Assembly (NCBI GenBank): GCA_003972845.1
Contig: QOAV01000172.1
Span: 1-6,838, forward strand
Direction of reading: 5' to 3'
DNA from: Gammaproteobacteria bacterium
GTDB lineage: Bacteria; Pseudomonadota; Gammaproteobacteria; QOAV01
Length of the DNA stretch: 6,838 nucleotides
Shown here piece by piece: positions 6,683-6,838 of the stretch; position 1 is the first letter of the stretch, and every line of letters starts with the position of its first letter. The notes below the pieces were generated by a model. It was not told the origin of the DNA, searched no databases, and saw only the letters and a list, made by a program, of their open reading frames with translations. Made by a program: the position numbers and the translations under genes.

Positions 6683-6838
6683 TTATTCGATAACTTCCGC
6701 CTTTTCGATAATCACATCTTCTTTCGGTACATCGCTGAACGGGCCATGATTGCCCGTGGGCACGCTTTCGATGGCTTTCACCACGTCCATGCCTCCGCTT
6801 ACCTTGCCGAACACGGCATAGCCCCAGCCCATCGCATC
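6683..6838 (-). CDS. ppiB: Peptidyl-prolyl cis-trans isomerase, cyclophilin type (C-terminal part)
   Basis: Only the last 51 or so codons lie in the window; the gene continues past the right edge and ends with TAA at 6685-6683. The translated end reads [20 protein letters not shown], then [16 protein letters not shown], then [13 protein letters not shown]. This is the typical C-terminus of a small cyclophilin such as E. coli PpiB: the GWGYxVFGxVxxGMDVVxxI strand-helix and the DVPxExVxIExxxV end. Cyclophilins catalyse proline isomerisation during protein folding. Whether this copy is cytosolic (PpiB) or exported (PpiA-like) cannot be decided because the N-terminus is missing. The symbol rests on the DVPxExV ending, which is common to PpiB-type proteins. 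It lies 57 bp upstream of pgi on the same strand. Confidence 0.9.
   Translation of the reverse strand, partial: DAMGWGYAVFGKVSGGMDVVKAIESVPTGNHGPFSDVPKEDVIIEKAEVIE

Overview
The window reads as chromosomal housekeeping DNA from a Gram-negative bacterium, most likely a gammaproteobacterium. This is inferred from the protein types: an 11-helix MscS-superfamily channel with a periplasmic domain, a PilB-like MsrB, and Pgi and PpiB that resemble enterobacterial proteins. The species cannot be named. I see no mobile element, CRISPR array, tRNA, rRNA or prophage gene, and no clear sign of horizontal transfer. No obviously new defence or mobile system is present.

Left block (1-3552, minus strand): a compact apparent operon. 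It opens with a large mechanosensitive-channel protein. Next come a 103-aa protein with one membrane anchor (10-bp gap), a 123-aa three-helix membrane protein (stop and start share one base), and a 64-aa two-helix ORF. The 64-aa ORF ends in TAA, directly followed in frame by a further long open stretch that runs off the window. The last two pieces look like one gene split by an in-frame stop. The three small genes are unrecognised and are the least explained part of the window.

Centre (3553-4664): a 139-bp divergent intergenic region holding a perfect 8-bp inverted repeat, then msrB and msrA on the plus strand, 19 bp apart. Together they encode cytosolic repair of both methionine sulfoxide epimers. 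MsrB has the two redox cysteines but none of the four zinc-binding cysteines.

Right block (4665-6838, minus strand): the C-terminal end of a PpiB-type cyclophilin, then pgi (glucose-6-phosphate isomerase), then a 75-aa unrecognised beta-rich protein whose ATG overlaps the pgi stop by 4 bp. No terminator is apparent between ppiB and pgi. This block converges with msrA over a 108-bp gap that contains a long imperfect inverted repeat.
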